A stretch of DNA of 64,000 nucleotides from Candidatus Lustribacter telmatis (GTDB taxonomy: Bacteria > Vulcanimicrobiota > Vulcanimicrobiia > Vulcanimicrobiales > Vulcanimicrobiaceae), in contig PLRU01000018.1 of assembly GCA_003164045.1 (NCBI GenBank), positions 99,078 to 163,077 of the forward strand, in the 5' to 3' direction. A program made the translations under genes and the position numbers. Under the pieces are notes generated by a model, which worked only from the letters and a program-made list of their open reading frames with translations, did no database searches and was not told the DNA's origin. This document shows, one piece after another, positions 34,121 to 43,963 of the stretch (positions are counted from its first letter, which is position 1; every line of letters begins with the position of its first letter).

Positions 34121-35458
34121 TCAGCGTACGACGAGCGGGACGGCGGCCGATGGGCGCAGGGTGACCGAGGGCTGGCCGGTGATGGCCGCGAGGCCCGGGG
34201 TGGCCGCGAAGCGGCGCCGGCGGGCGATGGTGGCGAGGACGAGGATCAGTTCGGTCCAGGCGAAGGCCTCGCCGATGCAGACCCGGTTCCCGCCGCCGAA
34301 GGGGAAGTAGGCGAACTTGGGCAGGGCGTCCGTCTCGCCGTTGGACCAGCGTTCGGGGCGGAAGGCGTCGGGTTCGCGCCAGAAGCTCGGGTCGCGGTGG
34401 GTGATCCACTGGCTCATGATCACGATCGAGCCCTTGGGTACGGTCCACGGGCCGAGCGGGGCGTCCTCGATGGCCCGGCGGCCGACGACCCAGGCCGGCG
34501 GATAGAGCCGCATCGACTCGGCGATCACGTCGCGGGTGAGGCGCAGCGCCGGCACGTCGTCCAGCGTGGGGACCCGGCCGCCGAGCACCGCAGCCAATTC
34601 CGCCTGGATTTGCGCCTCCACCGCCGGATGCTGCGCGAGCAGCCACCAGGTCCAGGTCAACGCCATGGCCGTCGTCTCGTGGCCCGCCAGAAAAATCGTC
34701 ATCGTTTCGTCGCGGATTTGCTCGACGTCCATTCCCTCGGGCCCCTCGCCCGCAGCGAGCAGCATGCCGAGCACGTCGGGGCGGCCGGCGCCGGCCGGAT
34801 CGGCGCGGCGGGCCTCGATGAGCCGGTAGACGATCGCATCGAGCTCCGCCCGGGCGCCGAGAAAGCGCTTCACCACCGGCACCCAGGGCAGATGGTCGAG
34901 CAGCTCGCCGATCGGGGTGAGCGAGATCGGGAAGCTCTCCATCGCGGTATCCAGCGCGCGGCCGATCGTATCGGCCTGATCGTCGACCTCGGCCCCGAAG
35001 AGGGTCTCCGCCGCGATGCCCAGGGTCAGCCGCGACATCGCCGCGTCGATTTCGAGCGTCTCACCCGGGACCAGGCCCGCGGCGAACGCCTCGGCCCGGC
35101 GCACCATCGCGGCGGCGTAACCGGCGATGCGGTCGCGATGGAAGGCGGGCTGAACCAGCCGGCGCTGGCGCAAGTGGAGCGCGCCGTTGCTCGTGAGCAG
35201 ACCCTTGCCGAGCAGCCGCTCGAGCCGCTGCGTGCCGCGCCCTTTGACGTAGGAGCGGCCGGCGGTCACCAGCACTTCCTCGATCGCCGCCGGTTCGCTG
35301 ACATAGTAGAAGCGGTTCCGGCCGACCAGCGAGCTGGCGATCGGGCCGAAGCGGGCCGCCGTCGACCGGAAGAACACCGGAAATCCGCTCATTCCGCGCG
35401 CGGGGAGCATTCCGCGGAACGCGGCGATCGGGCCGGGGCCGGCCGGGAAGCGGGGCAT
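34121..35458 (-). CDS. Cytochrome P450
   Basis: 445 aa soluble P450 without an N-terminal membrane anchor. The I-helix oxygen-binding motif is AGHETTAMALTW, the K-helix is ESMRLYPPAWVVGRRA and the heme-ligand loop is FPFGGGNRVCIGEAFAW with the axial cysteine. It monooxygenates an unknown organic substrate and needs ferredoxin/reductase partners not seen here. It lies between rpmA and the divergent fabF, so it appears to be an accessory insertion between housekeeping blocks. Its ATG at 35458 is in the palindrome CATG shared with an alternative fabF start. Confidence 0.93.
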   Translation of the reverse strand: MPRFPAGPGPIAAFRGMLPARGMSGFPVFFRSTAARFGPIASSLVGRNRFYYVSEPAAIEEVLVTAGRSYVKGRGTQRLERLLGKGLLTSNGALHLRQRRLVQPAFHRDRIAGYAAAMVRRAEAFAAGLVPGETLEIDAAMSRLTLGIAAETLFGAEVDDQADTIGRALDTAMESFPISLTPIGELLDHLPWVPVVKRFLGARAELDAIVYRLIEARRADPAGAGRPDVLGMLLAAGEGPEGMDVEQIRDETMTIFLAGHETTAMALTWTWWLLAQHPAVEAQIQAELAAVLGGRVPTLDDVPALRLTRDVIAESMRLYPPAWVVGRRAIEDAPLGPWTVPKGSIVIMSQWITHRDPSFWREPDAFRPERWSNGETDALPKFAYFPFGGGNRVCIGEAFAWTELILVLATIARRRRFAATPGLAAITGQPSVTLRPSAAVPLVVR

Positions 35459-35540
35459 GTCCCGTTCTACTGCCTCCGGCGACGACGGTTTCCCGTTCCG
35501 GGCATGGGGAGACTACGAGGCCGTCGTATCCCCGCACGTT

Positions 35541-36794
35541 TTGGAGAAGCGGCGAGTCGTCATTACCGGCATCGGGGCCGTCACGCCGTTGGGCAATACG
35601 CGTGACGCCTTTTGGAACGCGCTCGTCGCCGGCCGCAGCGGCGTTGCGCTGATCACCGCCTACGATTCCTCGAAGCTGCACACGCACATCGCGGCCGAGG
35701 TCAAAGACTTCGATCCCGACGCGCTGATCGGCCGCCGCGAAGCGCGCCGCATGGACCGCTACGCGCACTTTGCCTACGTCGCCGCGCGCGAAGCGCTGGC
35801 CGACGCGAAGTTCCCCGACGATATCGAAGTGCGCGCGCGCACCGGCGCGATCGTTGCGAGCGGCATCGGCGGCATCATCACCGTTGAAGACACCGTCGTT
35901 GCGGTCGCACCGAACAAAGCGTGGGATCGCATTTCGCCGTTCTTCGTGCCGATGCTGATGTCGAACGCTGCGGCCGCGCACATCTCGATGGCGCACGGTT
36001 TGCGCGGACCGGTGTTCTCGGTGGCGAGCGCGTGCGCCAGTGCGAACGATGCGTTTGCGGTGGCGTTCGATAAGATCGCGCTCGGTCAAGCGCTCGCCGT
36101 CGTGACCGGTGGCAGTGAAGCGACCGTGATGCCGACCGCAATGGGCGGCTTCGATTCGATGAAGGCGCTATCGCGCCGTAACGACGAGCCGGAACGCGCG
36201 AGCCGGCCGTTCGATTTGGACCGCGACGGTTTCGTGCTGGGTGAAGGTTCCGCCATACTGGTGCTGGAGGAACGCGACTTCGCGATGGCGCGCGGCGCGC
36301 GCATTTACGCCGAAATTCTCGGCTACGGACAATCCGCCGACGCGTTCCACATCGCGCAGCCCGATCCCGATTCGGAAGGCGTCATTCTCGCGATGAAGCG
36401 CGCGTTGCACAATAGCGGCATCACCAAAGAACAAGTCGGCTACGTCAACGCGCACGGCACGTCGACGCCGCTCGGCGATCTCGCCGAATCGCAGGCGATC
36501 GAAACGGTGTTCGGCGAGCAGGCCTACAAACTCGCGGTGAGTTCGACGAAATCGATGCACGGCCACTTGCTCGGCGCAGCGGGTGCGGTCGAAGGCGCGG
36601 CCTGTGCGCTCGCGCTCTATTACGGCATCTTGCCGCCGACGATCAACTACGAACGTCCCGATCCGGAATGCCGCCTCGATTACGTGCCGAACGTCGCGCG
36701 CGAAGCGCAGGTCGAGGTCGCGATTTCGAACGGCTTCGGCTTCGGCGGCCACAACGCGACCGTCGTGTTTGGGCGCCATGTCGTCCCAGCATAG
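35541..36794 (+). CDS. fabF: Beta-ketoacyl-ACP synthase II
   Basis: About 417 aa from TTG 35541 (MEKRRVVITGIGAVTPLG), the family's usual beginning; an ATG at 35457 adds 28 residues but coincides with the P450 start. The nucleophile cysteine is in SVASACASANDAF, and histidines are in NAHGTSTPLGD and KSMHGHLLGAAGAVE. It extends acyl-ACP in fatty-acid synthesis. The fabF-rnc-smc order is widely conserved, although acpP and the other fab genes are not upstream here. rnc begins 17 nt before its stop. Confidence 0.93.
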   Translation: MEKRRVVITGIGAVTPLGNTRDAFWNALVAGRSGVALITAYDSSKLHTHIAAEVKDFDPDALIGRREARRMDRYAHFAYVAAREALADAKFPDDIEVRARTGAIVASGIGGIITVEDTVVAVAPNKAWDRISPFFVPMLMSNAAAAHISMAHGLRGPVFSVASACASANDAFAVAFDKIALGQALAVVTGGSEATVMPTAMGGFDSMKALSRRNDEPERASRPFDLDRDGFVLGEGSAILVLEERDFAMARGARIYAEILGYGQSADAFHIAQPDPDSEGVILAMKRALHNSGITKEQVGYVNAHGTSTPLGDLAESQAIETVFGEQAYKLAVSSTKSMHGHLLGAAGAVEGAACALALYYGILPPTINYERPDPECRLDYVPNVAREAQVEVAISNGFGFGGHNATVVFGRHVVPA

Positions 36795-37569
36795 GCGCCG
36801 CATCGCAACGCTGCTCAAGCTGAGCGGCGCGGCGGAACTGGACCCGGCGGCGGTGGAGCAGGCCTTCGTGCACGAGAGCGCCTCGAGCGAGGGCGCCGGG
36901 CCGTCGAACCAGCGGCTGGAGTTCTTCGGCGACGCGATTCTGGGCTTTCTCACCTCGCGGTGGCTGTGGGCCAAGTACCCGGACGCCGGCGAGGGGGAGC
37001 TGACCCGCCGCCGGGCCTCGATCGTGAGCGGTGATGCCTGCGCCCAGTCGGCCCGCCGGCTGGATCTGGGCGACATCGTGCGCTTCGGCGTCGGGATGCA
37101 GCAGGACGGCGGGGCCACCAACACCTCGGTGCTGGCCGACGTGTTCGAGGCGTATCTCGCCGCACTCTACCTTCAGACCGACGTCGAACGGGTGGCGCGC
37201 TTCCTCGAAACGCACCATTTCGCGCACGTCGACCACGTGGACGCGGCCGAGAGCGACGCCAAGACCGCCCTGCAAGAGTTCACCCAGGCGCGCTTCTCGG
37301 TGGCGCCGATCTACTTCGAACGTGCCGAAGGCCCGGCGCACGACCGGCGCTTCACCTCGCAGGTCCGAATTGCCGACGAGATTGTGGGCGAAGGCATCGG
37401 CGCGTCGAAGAAAGCCGCTCAGCAGAGTGCGGCAGCCATGGCGCTGGCGTACCTTCGCAATCGCCATCCCGAACCCGAGCCGCCGCAATCGCCGCCGCCG
37501 CCGTCACCCCCACCGGAAGGGCGCGTCATCGCGCTTCGCCCGTCCCGCAATCGAACGAAGGCACCCTAA
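36778..37569 (+). CDS. rnc: Ribonuclease III
   Basis: 263 aa from ATG 36778. The RNase III domain has NQRLEFFGDAILGFLTSRWL and DVFEAYLAALYLQTD, containing the acidic Mg-binding residues. The dsRNA-binding domain is DAKTALQEFTQARFSVAPIYF to AAAMALAYL. It is followed by an unusual tail rich in proline (PEPEPPQSPPPPSPPPEG) and basic residues, about 35 aa. It cuts dsRNA in rRNA and mRNA processing. It lies between fabF (17-nt overlap) and smc (6 bp). Confidence 0.94.
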   Translation: MSSQHRRRIATLLKLSGAAELDPAAVEQAFVHESASSEGAGPSNQRLEFFGDAILGFLTSRWLWAKYPDAGEGELTRRRASIVSGDACAQSARRLDLGDIVRFGVGMQQDGGATNTSVLADVFEAYLAALYLQTDVERVARFLETHHFAHVDHVDAAESDAKTALQEFTQARFSVAPIYFERAEGPAHDRRFTSQVRIADEIVGEGIGASKKAAQQSAAAMALAYLRNRHPEPEPPQSPPPPSPPPEGRVIALRPSRNRTKAP

Positions 37570-37575
37570 CACCCG

Positions 37576-40500
37576 ATGCGACTCAAGACTCTCAAAGTTT
37601 TCGGCTTCAAGACGTTTGCCGAATCGACGGTCATCGATTTCACCCAGGGCATTACCGCGGTCGTCGGACCGAACGGCTCGGGCAAGTCGAACCTCGTCGA
37701 TGCGATCCGGTGGGTGCTGGGCGAGCAGAGCACGCGCAGCCTGCGCTCGCAGCGCATGGAAGACGTGATCTTTGCCGGCAACACGTCGCGCAAGCCCCTC
37801 GGGATGGCCGAAGTCTCGCTGACGTTCGACAACAGCGACCGTTCGTTGCCGCTCGACTTTGCCGAAGTGCAGATCACGCGCCGCGCCTACCGCGCCGGCG
37901 AATCGGAGTTCTTCATCAATCGCAGTTCGGTGCGCTTGCGCGACGTGGTTGAACTGCTGATGGGCACGGGCCTCGGGCCGGGCTCGTATGCGATCGTCTC
38001 ACAGGGCCAGATCGATGCGATTCTCTCCTCGAAGCCCACCGAACGCCGCGCGCTGTTTGAAGAGACGGCCGGCATCGGGAAATTTCTCGCGCGCAAAGCC
38101 GAATCGATGCGCCGGCTCGACGCGACCGAGCAGAACGCCATTCGCGTCAACGACCTGATCGCCGAACTCGAACGGCGCGTGCCCGAACTCGACACGCAAG
38201 TGCGGCGCGCCAAACGCTATCGCCGCGTCACGGCGCGCGTTCGCGATCTCGAGATCCTCTCATATTTGCGCGCGAGTTCGTCGCGCCGCGAAGAACGCGA
38301 ACGCGTCTTCGCCGATGCCGCACGCAACGAAGCCGTGCAGGCGGCGGCTGCGGCGCGCGCGGCGACGCTGGGCGCCGAGGCGGAAACGCTGCGCTCGAAA
38401 CTCTATACGCTCGAACTCGAACGCGAGGAACGCCGCGTTGAAGCGCAGCGCGCGCGCGAAGTCACCTCGCGCATCGAGGCCGATTTGGCCGCGGCTACCG
38501 CGCGGCGCGATGCGCTCGACGCGCAATCGCATGCCAGCGTCGCCGATCGCGACCGGGTGGAAACCGAGCGCGAGCGCTTGCGCGCGCGCATTGCGGAGCT
38601 GACCGCCCAACTCGATCCTCTGACCGGCCGCGCCGATGAAGTGCGCACGCGCGAAGCCACCGCCACGCAAGCCGTGGCCGATGCGCGCGGAACGCTCGAC
38701 ACGATCTACGCCGATTTGCGCGGGGTCGAAGCGATCGTGGCCGAACGTGCCGCGAGCGAAGCCGAACGCCGCGCGCGGCTGGCCAGCACGCAAAGCGATC
38801 TGTCCCGGCTGACCGGCGAACGCGCGCGCCTCGACGGCGAACGCGCACGTCTGAGCGCGCGCTCCGCCGAAACGCGAGCCGTGCTCGATGAATGCGATGC
38901 GCTGATCGCGCGCTTCGAGGGCGATGCGCTGGCGCAACGCGAACTCGCCACGGCCGAAAGTGCGCGCGGCGATGCGGCCGCGACGCGCGTGGCCGAACTG
39001 CACGCGCGCTATCGCGGCGTTGCGAGCGACCTAGCGGCCTCGGAATCGCGCCTGCATACGATCGAAGAGCTCGAAGCGACGCTCGAAGGGCACGTTCCCG
39101 GCACGCGCGCCGTGGTCGAAGCGGCCGCGCGCGGAGATCTGACCGGACTGCACGGCGTCGTGTCCAACTTGATCGACGTCGACGAACGCTACGCGCGCGC
39201 GCTCGACGTAGCGTTCGGCGCCGGTCTCTCGAATATCGTTACCGCGACGAGCGAAGATGCCGAACGCGCCGTTGCCTATCTGCGCGAACGCGAAGCCGGC
39301 CGGGCGACGTTTCTGCCGCTCGATACGCTGGCCCATCGCGACGGACACAAGCTCGGCGCGCTGCAAGGGCGGCCGGGCATCATCGGCTACGCGCACGAAC
39401 TCGTGCGCAGCGAAGCGCGCTTCCGCGGCATCGTCTCGTTTCTCGTCGGACGCGTGCTGGTGGTCGACGAGCTGCGCACCGGCATCGCGCTCGTGCGCGG
39501 CGAACATTTCCGCGATTCGATCGTCACGCTCGAGGGCGAGCAGATCATGGGCGGCGGGGCGATCACCGGCGGCCGTTATCGGCGCGAACGCTCGATCCTC
39601 GGACGGCGCGCGCAGGCGCAGTCGCTACGCGAACGCATTCCGCAATTACGGGCCGAACTCGAGGCGATCGAGCGCGACGGACTCACCGCCAAGGCCGATG
39701 TGGATGCAGCCGGCGCGGCGCGCGACGCTGCGGTGACCGCGGCCGGCGAAGCCGAAGCGGCACTGCGCGACGCGCGCGCACGCCGCAGCGGCGCGGAAGC
39801 GGAAATCGCCCGCATCGACGGCGAGCTGACCGTGATGGCCGAGCGCGCGGCGACGGCGCAACGCGAACTCGAAACGGCGCAGCAGACGTTCGCCGCGCTC
39901 GATACGACCGCGCTCGACGCCGCCGACTTGGAAGAGCGCCGGGCCGAACTGGTGGCCGCCCTCGCCGCCGCCCGGGAGACGATCGCCGCAACGGAAGCGG
40001 CCCAGCACGACGTCGCGGCCGAAGCGAGCACGCTGCGCGAAACCGTCGCGTCGCTGGGCACGGAGCGCGAAGGTCACGCCACGCGCCTCGGCTTGCTCGA
40101 TGCGGATTCCGAACGCGTCGCGGCGACCCGCGAGCAGATGGTGCACGAACTCGAACGCTTGCGCGAAGCGATCGCCGGCGAGTCGGAGCGTTTGGCGACG
40201 ACGCGCGAAGCGGTGGCGGCGGCGGATGCCGCGGTCAACGATGCGAACGCGCGCCGCGAGGCCACCGCCAACGATCTCGCGCAACGCGAAGCCGACGAGC
40301 GCATCGCGCACGCCGAAGACCGCGAGGCGACGTCCGGCGGCGAAGGTTCGCGCCGGCGCTTGGCCGAGATCGACGCCGAGCTTGGGATGCTGGTGCAAAC
40401 GTTCGCGCAGAACCCGGCGAGCGATGAAGAACAGCGCGACGTGGTGGAACGCTATACGAGCGAACCCGACGACGTGATCGACGAGCTGCCGCGGCTGCGC

Positions 40501-41166
40501 GAAGAACTCGCGCGGCTCTCCGCCAACGTCAACCTCAACGCCGAGGCCGACCGCGACGAACTGGTGGAACGCGAACGCTTCCTGCGCGAGCAGATGGCGG
40601 ATCTGCAGAAAGCGCGCGAGACGCTGCTCGCGACGATCGCCGAGATCGAAGTGTCGTGCCAGGTCCAATTCAACGAAACGTTCGCCGCGGTAAGCGCGCG
40701 CTTCACCGAGACCTTCGCCCAACTCTTCCCGGGGGGCGAGGCGAAGATGTGGCAGACCGATCCCGAGCATCTCTCGGAGACCGGCATCGAGATCGCCGTG
40801 CAGCCGCCGGGCAAGAAGATGACCGCCTTGGCCGCACTCTCGGGCGGCGAGCGCGCGATGACGGCCGCCGCGCTGATCTTCGCGCTGATTCGCGTGAAGC
40901 CGTCGCCGTTCTATCTGCTCGACGAAGTCGATGCGGCGCTGGACGACGCGAACGTCGATCGTCTCTCGGCGATGGTTCGCGAAACGGCGAGCGATGCGCA
41001 GATGCTGATCGTCACGCACAACAAGAAAACGATGGAACTCGCGTCGCGCATGTACGGCGTGACGATGCAAGAACCGGGCGTGTCGTCGATCATCTCGGCG
41101 GCGCTCGATCAATCGGAGATACACGTGCCCCAGCCGGAGCGTGAAGAGGCGGTCGTTGCCGGATAA
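37576..41166 (+). CDS. smc: Chromosome condensation protein SMC
   Basis: 1196 aa. N-terminal ATPase half with GPNGSGKSNLVDAIRWVLGEQS. Long coiled coils cover about 170-510 and 680-1000. The hinge is at about 515-650 (LEGHVPGTRAVVEAAARGDLTGLHGVV, EQIMGGGAITGG). The C-terminal half has LSGGERAMTAAALIFALI and LLDEVDAALDDANVDRL. With ScpAB it organises and segregates chromosomes and is loaded at ParB-parS. It is the largest gene in the window. The purH start lies in its final codons. Confidence 0.97.
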   Translation: MRLKTLKVFGFKTFAESTVIDFTQGITAVVGPNGSGKSNLVDAIRWVLGEQSTRSLRSQRMEDVIFAGNTSRKPLGMAEVSLTFDNSDRSLPLDFAEVQITRRAYRAGESEFFINRSSVRLRDVVELLMGTGLGPGSYAIVSQGQIDAILSSKPTERRALFEETAGIGKFLARKAESMRRLDATEQNAIRVNDLIAELERRVPELDTQVRRAKRYRRVTARVRDLEILSYLRASSSRREERERVFADAARNEAVQAAAAARAATLGAEAETLRSKLYTLELEREERRVEAQRAREVTSRIEADLAAATARRDALDAQSHASVADRDRVETERERLRARIAELTAQLDPLTGRADEVRTREATATQAVADARGTLDTIYADLRGVEAIVAERAASEAERRARLASTQSDLSRLTGERARLDGERARLSARSAETRAVLDECDALIARFEGDALAQRELATAESARGDAAATRVAELHARYRGVASDLAASESRLHTIEELEATLEGHVPGTRAVVEAAARGDLTGLHGVVSNLIDVDERYARALDVAFGAGLSNIVTATSEDAERAVAYLREREAGRATFLPLDTLAHRDGHKLGALQGRPGIIGYAHELVRSEARFRGIVSFLVGRVLVVDELRTGIALVRGEHFRDSIVTLEGEQIMGGGAITGGRYRRERSILGRRAQAQSLRERIPQLRAELEAIERDGLTAKADVDAAGAARDAAVTAAGEAEAALRDARARRSGAEAEIARIDGELTVMAERAATAQRELETAQQTFAALDTTALDAADLEERRAELVAALAAARETIAATEAAQHDVAAEASTLRETVASLGTEREGHATRLGLLDADSERVAATREQMVHELERLREAIAGESERLATTREAVAAADAAVNDANARREATANDLAQREADERIAHAEDREATSGGEGSRRRLAEIDAELGMLVQTFAQNPASDEEQRDVVERYTSEPDDVIDELPRLREELARLSANVNLNAEADRDELVERERFLREQMADLQKARETLLATIAEIEVSCQVQFNETFAAVSARFTETFAQLFPGGEAKMWQTDPEHLSETGIEIAVQPPGKKMTALAALSGGERAMTAAALIFALIRVKPSPFYLLDEVDAALDDANVDRLSAMVRETASDAQMLIVTHNKKTMELASRMYGVTMQEPGVSSIISAALDQSEIHVPQPEREEAVVAG

Positions 41167-42715
41167 CGCTGCAGCGCTCATCTCGGTCTACGACCGGACG
41201 GGCATCGTCGAACTCGCGCGCAAGCTGATAGCCTCCGGAACCACGGTCTACGCGACCGGCGGTTCGGCCGCGCATTTGCGCGCGAACGGCGTGGACGTGC
41301 GCGACGTCGAGGAATTGACCGGTTTCCCAGCGCTTTTCGACGGCCGCGTCAAGACGCTGCACCCCAACGTGTTCGGCGGCATCTTGCGCGACACGACGAG
41401 TGCGGTGCACGACCAAGAGGCCGCGCAGCACGGCATTCCGCTGCTCTCGACGATCGTGGTGAACCTCTACCCGTTTGAATCGACCGTGGCGCGTGCCGGT
41501 GCGACGCTGGAGGAAGCGATCGAGCAGATCGACATCGGGGGCGTGTCGCTCTTGCGCGCGGCCGCGAAAAACTTCGAGCGCGTCACGATTCTGAGCGATC
41601 CCACCCAATACGCCGACGCCATCGCGGCCTTACCGCAACCGCTCGATCGCGATGCGCGGCGGCGGCTGGCGACGCGCGCGTTCGAGCGCACGGCGGAGTA
41701 CGATTCCGCCATCGCGCGCTATCTCGAATCGGGTTTGCTCGCCAACGAACTGCCCGGTTCGCTCGCGTTGACGATTCCGATCGAACAGCCGCTGCGCTAT
41801 GGTGAGAACCCGCAGGACCGCGCGGCGTTTTATCTCGCCCGCGAGACCACGCTGCCCGAACAGTTATGGGGCAAGGCGCTCTCCTACAACAACTTGCTCG
41901 ATCTCGACGCTACCCTGCGCCTGCTCGTGCGCGCGCGGATCGGGATCGACCGGCCGGCCGAGCCGCAACTGCCGAGCCGCGCCGCGATCGTGAAGCACAC
42001 CGTGCCGTGCGGTGTGGCGGAGCGCGCGACGGTCGCGCAAGCGGTGTCCGCGGCGCTGGAGGCAGATCCGACGTCGGCCTACGGCGGCATCATCGCCGTC
42101 GACGGCCGGATCGATCTTGCCACGGCGGAGGCGCTGCGCGGCTTCTTCCTCGAAATCGTCGCCGCGCCGGCCTTCGACGACGACGCCTTGGAGCGCCTGA
42201 AAAAACGCAAAGACCTGCGCATCATGCGGTATGAGCCCGGGATGCCGCAGCGCATCGCCCAGGAGCTGCGCGTGCGGTCCGCACTCGGCGGCGTGCTGGC
42301 CGAGGACGACGATCCGGCCGCGCAGCCCGAGGCGTGGAAGGTCGTATCGAAGCGCGCTCCGGCGGCCGGCGAGTGGCTCGACCTGATCTTTGCCTGGGAC
42401 ATCGTGCGGCACGTGAAGTCGAACGGCGTGGCCGTCGTGCGCGATGTTGTTTCGCGCGGTATCTGCGCTGGGCAAACGAACCGGGTGAGTGCCGTTCGGA
42501 TTGCCGGCGAGCGGGCCGGGAAATATGCCTTGGGCGCAGCCGCCGCAAGCGACGGATACTTTCCGTTTGCCGACGGCCTGATCGCCGCCGCCGATGCGGG
42601 CTGCACGGCCGTCATCGCGCCGGGCGGCTCGATTCGCGACGCTGAGGTGATCGCGGCCGCCGATGAGCGCAACATCGCGCTCGTCTTCTCGAACTACCGC
42701 TACTTCTTGCACTGA
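41156..42715 (+). CDS. purH: Bifunctional AICAR formyltransferase / IMP cyclohydrolase
   Basis: About 519 aa. The MGS-like cyclohydrolase domain starts AAALISVYDRTGIVELARKL, with LHPNVFGGIL, VNLYPFESTV and IDIGGVSLLRAAAKN. The formyltransferase domain has RYGENPQDRAAFY, KHTVPCGVAE and GGSIRDAEVIAAADE. It catalyses the last two steps of IMP synthesis. TTG 41156 has AAGAGG at ideal spacing; GTG 41141 is also in frame but has its purines too close. It overlaps smc by 11 nt. The usual KHxNPCG motif reads KHTVPCG. Confidence 0.94.
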   Translation: MPDNAAALISVYDRTGIVELARKLIASGTTVYATGGSAAHLRANGVDVRDVEELTGFPALFDGRVKTLHPNVFGGILRDTTSAVHDQEAAQHGIPLLSTIVVNLYPFESTVARAGATLEEAIEQIDIGGVSLLRAAAKNFERVTILSDPTQYADAIAALPQPLDRDARRRLATRAFERTAEYDSAIARYLESGLLANELPGSLALTIPIEQPLRYGENPQDRAAFYLARETTLPEQLWGKALSYNNLLDLDATLRLLVRARIGIDRPAEPQLPSRAAIVKHTVPCGVAERATVAQAVSAALEADPTSAYGGIIAVDGRIDLATAEALRGFFLEIVAAPAFDDDALERLKKRKDLRIMRYEPGMPQRIAQELRVRSALGGVLAEDDDPAAQPEAWKVVSKRAPAAGEWLDLIFAWDIVRHVKSNGVAVVRDVVSRGICAGQTNRVSAVRIAGERAGKYALGAAAASDGYFPFADGLIAAADAGCTAVIAPGGSIRDAEVIAAADERNIALVFSNYRYFLH

Positions 42716-42716
42716 C

Positions 42717-43001
42717 GTGCGCGCGCTCGCCGGCTTCTTCATCCGTCTGGTCGCCTATGCGCTCGTGCTCGGTGTCGTCTCTCGCCTCGCGGCGTCGATG
42801 TGGGTGCAGTTCGGGCTCGACGGGTCGATCGAATTGCAGCCGTTCCACGACATCGGCGTCGAGGTACTCCTGATCGCGCCGCTGCCGCTCGCGCTGCTCG
42901 GTATCGGCGCACTGCGGCAAACCGCACTCTTCGTCGCGGCCTTCTTGGCCGGCGTGGCGCTGACCGCGCCGTTCGCGATCGCGCGCTTCTCCGGTCTATG
43001 A
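42717..43001 (+). CDS. Small membrane protein, unknown
   Basis: 94 aa from GTG 42717, one base after the purH stop. Three hydrophobic segments (ALAGFFIRLVAYALVLGVV, VEVLLIAPLPLALLGIGAL, TALFVAAFLAGVALTAPFAI) fill nearly the whole protein. No conserved motif is recognised. ATGA overlap with the next gene suggests it is co-translated with the EamA transporter. Confidence 0.65.
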   Translation: MRALAGFFIRLVAYALVLGVVSRLAASMWVQFGLDGSIELQPFHDIGVEVLLIAPLPLALLGIGALRQTALFVAAFLAGVALTAPFAIARFSGL

Positions 43002-43945
43002 CGCGGCGCGGCGCGTTCGACGCCGCCTTGGTCGTCTCGGTCGGCATCGGATGGGGACTGCTCGCACCGGCGACCAAAGCGCTGTTCCTCGCGACGCCCG
43101 CGGCGTTCGACGGCATCAGCGTCGCGGTCGCGCGCGCGGTGTGGGCGTTTCCGATCTTTCTGATTGCCGCGGCCGTGCTGCTGCTGCGCGAACGCCCGCA
43201 CCTCTCCGCGCGGCGGTGGCTGGCAATCGTGGGCGGCGGCGTTGCGTTCGGCATCGGCATCACGTTCGTGTTTTCGGTGGCGGCCGCGCACACGTCGATC
43301 TCGCACCTTTCGTTTCTGATCGGTACGTCGCCGGTAACGAATAGCGCGGCCGCAGCACTTGCCTTTCGCATTCCGCTGGGCTGGCGCGAACGCACGGCGC
43401 TGGCGCTGGGGATTCTCGGCGTGGGGCTGCTCGCGGCATCGCATACCGGCGGCAGCGCGGGTCTCTACGGCGATAGTCTGATGCTGCTGTGGCTCGCCGC
43501 GTTCGCCATCTACGCGGTTCTGCTGCGCTACGTCGGACCGGGCGTGTCGCCGCTCTTTACGATGAGCGTGGTCGGCGTCGTCTCGATGGGCGCCGTCATC
43601 CTCGTCGGGCTTGCGATACCGGGCGCGTTTCGCGGCGTGCCGCACGTGCTCGACTCGCCGTCGTCGGCCGCGTGGTTCTTCGGCGAGGTGCTGATCGGCT
43701 CGACCTTCGTCGGCCAAACCGCGTATGCGTTCGCGGTGCAGCGATTCGGTGTCTCGATCGCGACGATCGGCGCAGAATATACCGCGCTCACGGTGGGCAT
43801 CACGGCTTCGGTCGTGTGGCACGAACCGTGGTCGCCGCTGACGATTGCGGCCGGATTCATCCTCATCGGCGCGCTGGGCGTAACCTTCGTGCGCCTGCCG
43901 GCGTCCGCTCGGCGGCTAGCGAGCGGAAGGGTGGAACGGTTTTAG
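42998..43945 (+). CDS. EamA/DMT-family transporter
   Basis: 315 aa from ATG 42998. Ten hydrophobic segments form two five-helix EamA repeats: one begins ALVVSVGIGWGLLAPATKALFL, the other GLYGDSLMLLWLAAFAIYAVLLR. EamA proteins export or exchange small metabolites such as amino acids; the substrate here cannot be told. It follows the small membrane protein and precedes the glycosyltransferase-like gene by 18 bp. Confidence 0.88.
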   Translation: MTRRGAFDAALVVSVGIGWGLLAPATKALFLATPAAFDGISVAVARAVWAFPIFLIAAAVLLLRERPHLSARRWLAIVGGGVAFGIGITFVFSVAAAHTSISHLSFLIGTSPVTNSAAAALAFRIPLGWRERTALALGILGVGLLAASHTGGSAGLYGDSLMLLWLAAFAIYAVLLRYVGPGVSPLFTMSVVGVVSMGAVILVGLAIPGAFRGVPHVLDSPSSAAWFFGEVLIGSTFVGQTAYAFAVQRFGVSIATIGAEYTALTVGITASVVWHEPWSPLTIAAGFILIGALGVTFVRLPASARRLASGRVERF

Positions 43946-43963
43946 CCGCCGTAAGGCAGGCGC

